Source: Bacteroidota bacterium
Lineage (GTDB): Bacteria; Spirochaetota; Spirochaetia; JABMQR01
Direction: 5' to 3'
Length of the DNA: 16,574 bases
Assembly: GCA_013202335.1 (NCBI GenBank)
Contig: JABMQR010000231.1
Coordinates: 1 to 16,574 of the forward strand
Shown piece after piece: positions 15,301-16,574 of the stretch; position 1 is the stretch's first letter, and each line of letters starts with the position of its first letter. The notes under the pieces were generated by a model. That model made no database searches and was not told the DNA's origin. It saw only the letters and a program-made list of their open reading frames with translations. A program made the position numbers and the translations under genes.

Positions 15301-16475
15301 ATAGTTATAATATTTTCTTGGTTGGAAACCCGTGACTCTATAGAGTCTGCCATGGAATTGATTGATTCCGCAAGAATTTCCAGTTCATTTCCTGCCTGTA
15401 TATCGTTTCTCACCAGCAAATCGCCATTTTTTATTTTTTGAGCGTTTTGGCTCATTAAAACAATAGGACCTGATATTCTCTTACTTACCCAGGAAACAAT
15501 CAGTAACACAACAACCATGGAACAAGCCAGTAAAATGATTGAATATCTAATCAAACGATCGATAGGGGCATTCAGTTCAGCAAGATCCTGTTTAGCAACA
15601 AATCCCCAACCTGTTTTCGGAATGTATGTATACGCAGACAGCATACTCACTCCTCTATAATCTACTCCCTTTGCAATTCCCGTCTCACCTTGCGAGGCCA
15701 GGATAGTAGGTCCGGCATTTAACTTCAAATGTAAAGGGGCATCCTCATACCAACGAAGTTCGTTCAATACAACTACATCTTTATTAACAATCAGCGTCTC
15801 CCCGGTTTTACCAAGACCAGTTTTATTAAGCAGCAAAGGATACAAAGAGTTATTCAGGTCAACACGCATTGCCATAATACCAACAATATCCCTCGAATTA
15901 TGCTCTACACAAAATATGGGTATTGAAAAAATCATCTCGTTTTCTGCCGATTCTATAGAGTAGTAAATATCACCAATATATAGTTCCCCGGTCTTTGCCG
16001 GTAAGGTAAAATATTCTCTATCTGATTTATCCTGCCCTTCGGACTCATTATTTGAAGACAACTCGATAATACCTGTAGTGGGATTCATGATGAAGAGTTC
16101 TTCATAAGTAACGTAATTGCTTACGTAACGGCCCATTATACTGCGAATATTTTCATAATTGTCAAGATCTTTCTGCTCCTTCTCGCTGGCGCTTTTAGAG
16201 AAACTATCTTCAATTTCGACAAATTCACTACTAGAAGATACTGTTTTCAGATCCCCCACCCTTTCGTTGAGCCAATTATTAACCTGCTGGACTTTGAGAT
16301 CCCGAATTGCTGTCAGCTTGTCATAAGTTTCTTGTTCCAATTCCTTCTTTTGCTGGTCATAGGTTATCAGCATGCCTATAAACAGGGGTGCTAACGCAAG
16401 AACCAGAAACCAGATAGTAAGATTGGTTCTTATGGTTTTGGGTAGCAGTTTTTTCATCTTTTTTATTAGTTTCAT
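12318..16475 (-). CDS. Membrane-bound hybrid histidine kinase with four receiver domains
   Basis: A 1385-residue sensor. Helices at about 19-39 and 311-330 bound an extracytoplasmic dCache-like domain. Then come HAMP (about 331-385), a GAF-like domain (about 386-540), a heptad coiled coil (about 545-598), HisKA with H610 in SHELRTP, and an ATPase domain with DTGIGIS (756-762) and GTGLGLA (786-792). Four receivers follow, with phospho-acceptors D897, D1015, D1152 and D1311 and partner lysines K946, K1067, K1205 and K1363, so none looks degenerate. The ATG at 16475 is chosen; an in-frame TTG directly before it is 7 nt from AAGGA and cannot be excluded. Partners are probably the overlapping soluble kinase and unseen HPt or output proteins. 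The signal is unknown. Confidence 0.92.
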   Translation of the reverse strand: MKLIKKMKKLLPKTIRTNLTIWFLVLALAPLFIGMLITYDQQKKELEQETYDKLTAIRDLKVQQVNNWLNERVGDLKTVSSSSEFVEIEDSFSKSASEKEQKDLDNYENIRSIMGRYVSNYVTYEELFIMNPTTGIIELSSNNESEGQDKSDREYFTLPAKTGELYIGDIYYSIESAENEMIFSIPIFCVEHNSRDIVGIMAMRVDLNNSLYPLLLNKTGLGKTGETLIVNKDVVVLNELRWYEDAPLHLKLNAGPTILASQGETGIAKGVDYRGVSMLSAYTYIPKTGWGFVAKQDLAELNAPIDRLIRYSIILLACSMVVVLLIVSWVSKRISGPIVLMSQNAQKIKNGDLLVRNDIQAGNELEILAESINSMADSIESRVSNQENIITIAAAMVDYTTQQVFSQNLLKELMKTTNANMGTFYVLNEQRNEFEHFLSMGVNDELLKPFSAENPEGEFWQAVEKREIVHFRNIPEDTVFTYRTVAGDMLPREIITIPVVVDTTVVALISLISIKKFGDNCHDILQLSWTNINSSYSRLLANEKTKALAERMAIVNQQLESQTEELQEQTEELQEQSEELQEQNIELERQRKQGEETNRLKSEFLSNMSHELRTPLNSIMALSRVLIMQAEDKLSEEENNYLKIVERNGKNLLYLINDILDLSKIEAGKIELHPTTSSLQTLLNNIRDSLFPIVQNKGLEFRLNFAEGLQQVVTDEGKLHQVLQNIISNAVKFTEKGFVDVAVSFTSEKISIVVKDTGIGISRQALPHIFEEFRQADGSSSRQYEGTGLGLAIAYKLIKNLSGDIQVVSELGEGTLFTITIPMEWQGEVDTANVPTFKPIAYKPEQKTILVVDDDPEYLKEISRDLEEAGYKTLRAASGKMALNLAEIYRPFAIVSDIIMPEIDGWEVLQVLKSKQETQDIPVIMVSVSNNKEIAFALGAVGYIQKPVNKQQLITEIYKLHQNPATVMIVDNDELDRKQLAEIINSYNIHTVMAESGKECLKLLQKYIPDVLVLDLLMPEMNGFEVLDRVRSTAELKNLPVIIVTAKDLTAQERERIAGKASSILTKDESISKNLLQEVKRILFELHQPEKRIYSKKQQTEPRILIVEDNEVAVIQIKKVLVKENFIVDIAPGGKQALDYMKYNKPDGIILDLMMPDVDGFEVLESIRGTEETKNIPVLILTAKDLTKEDLSKLSSNNIQQLIQKGDVDIDGLLFRVRLMLGNQPKFSEKQTHMQKTKERIVSAAPDPIKKEVADKNISGLPRVLVVEDNMDNMITIKAIIQCYCTVLEAFDGEQGLACAFKEQPDLILLDASLPRMDGLEVVNALKKDKKTQNIPVVAVTAHAMWKDKERFLSGGFDDYVTKPIDQELLLTVLDRWLKIRKTDV
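14729..14791 (-). repeat. Three 21-bp tandem repeats encoding a heptad coiled coil
   Basis: GCTCCTGCAGCTCTTCAGTTT occurs at 14750-14770 and 14771-14791, with a two-base variant at 14729-14749. Each copy encodes one EELQEQ-type heptad of the helix linking the GAF-like domain to the histidine kinase core. Seven codons per unit keep both reading frame and coiled-coil phase, so copy-number change would alter only helix length. Confidence 0.9.
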
Positions 16476-16495
16476 CAAGTATCGATCCTTTTTTG

Positions 16496-16574
16496 CTAAG
16501 ATTTATTGCAGGTATCATCTTTTTTGATATATTTTACAACACCTGTTGACTCTCCTGAATCTATCCTTATACCC
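16496..16574 (-). CDS. Possible 3' end of an unrecognised upstream gene
   Basis: One minus-strand frame enters from the right edge and stays open for 25 codons to a TAG at 16498-16496, reading GIRIDSGESTGVVKYIKK and then DDTCNKS. The stop lies 20 nt before the kinase ATG, with the kinase's AAGGA site in the gap, as expected inside an operon. A second frame is open for 19 codons, so chance cannot be excluded. I recognise no family from this tail. Confidence 0.4.
   Translation of the reverse strand, partial: GIRIDSGESTGVVKYIKKDDTCNKS

Noticed and set aside
1..16574. Plus-strand open frames, CRISPR arrays, tRNA or rRNA genes
   Set aside because: All longer plus-strand frames lie antisense to well-identified minus-strand genes and show no recognisable domains; no spaced repeat array or structural RNA consensus was seen.

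Overview
The window reads as chromosomal DNA of a diderm bacterium, most likely a free-living spirochaete; that assignment is inference from gene content. MglB carries an ordinary Sec signal peptide and no lipobox, which implies a true periplasm. Beside it sit a YesM/YesN-type two-component pair, a type III pantothenate kinase and unfused CoaB and CoaC enzymes. Every gene I can support lies on the minus strand, so the window is best read from right to left.

Right block (about 9971-16574): the possible 3' end of an unrecognised gene, then two large hybrid histidine kinases overlapping by 8 nt. The first is a membrane-bound sensor (dCache, HAMP, GAF-like domain, kinase core, four receiver domains). 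The second is soluble (receiver, two PAS domains, kinase core, receiver). Together they have two kinase cores and six receivers, every one with its phospho-acceptor Asp, but no HPt or DNA-binding output domain in view.

Boundary (9723-9982): a clean miniature transposable element of 167 bp, with perfect 23-bp terminal inverted repeats and a 9-bp target duplication. It landed in the last codons of the soluble kinase gene, and its right end supplies the present stop codon.

Middle block (5926-9722): a strong promoter, a leader of about 150 nt, and a tightly overlapped operon panB-panC-coaC-coaB-coaX. It runs from ketoisovalerate and pantoate to 4'-phosphopantetheine, apart from ketopantoate reductase and the supply of beta-alanine. 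CoaB and CoaC are separate proteins, and CoaB resembles the monofunctional streptococcal type.

Left block (1-5876): an AraC-type response regulator, a YesM-type kinase, a galactose-binding lipoprotein that is a paralog of MglB, then mglB and the first 20 codons of mglA. The layout suggests that the anchored lipoprotein senses extracytoplasmic galactose or glucose for the kinase, and that the regulator then drives mglBA. A factor-independent terminator and other hairpins lie between mglB and mglA and probably keep the binding protein in excess over the transporter ATPase.
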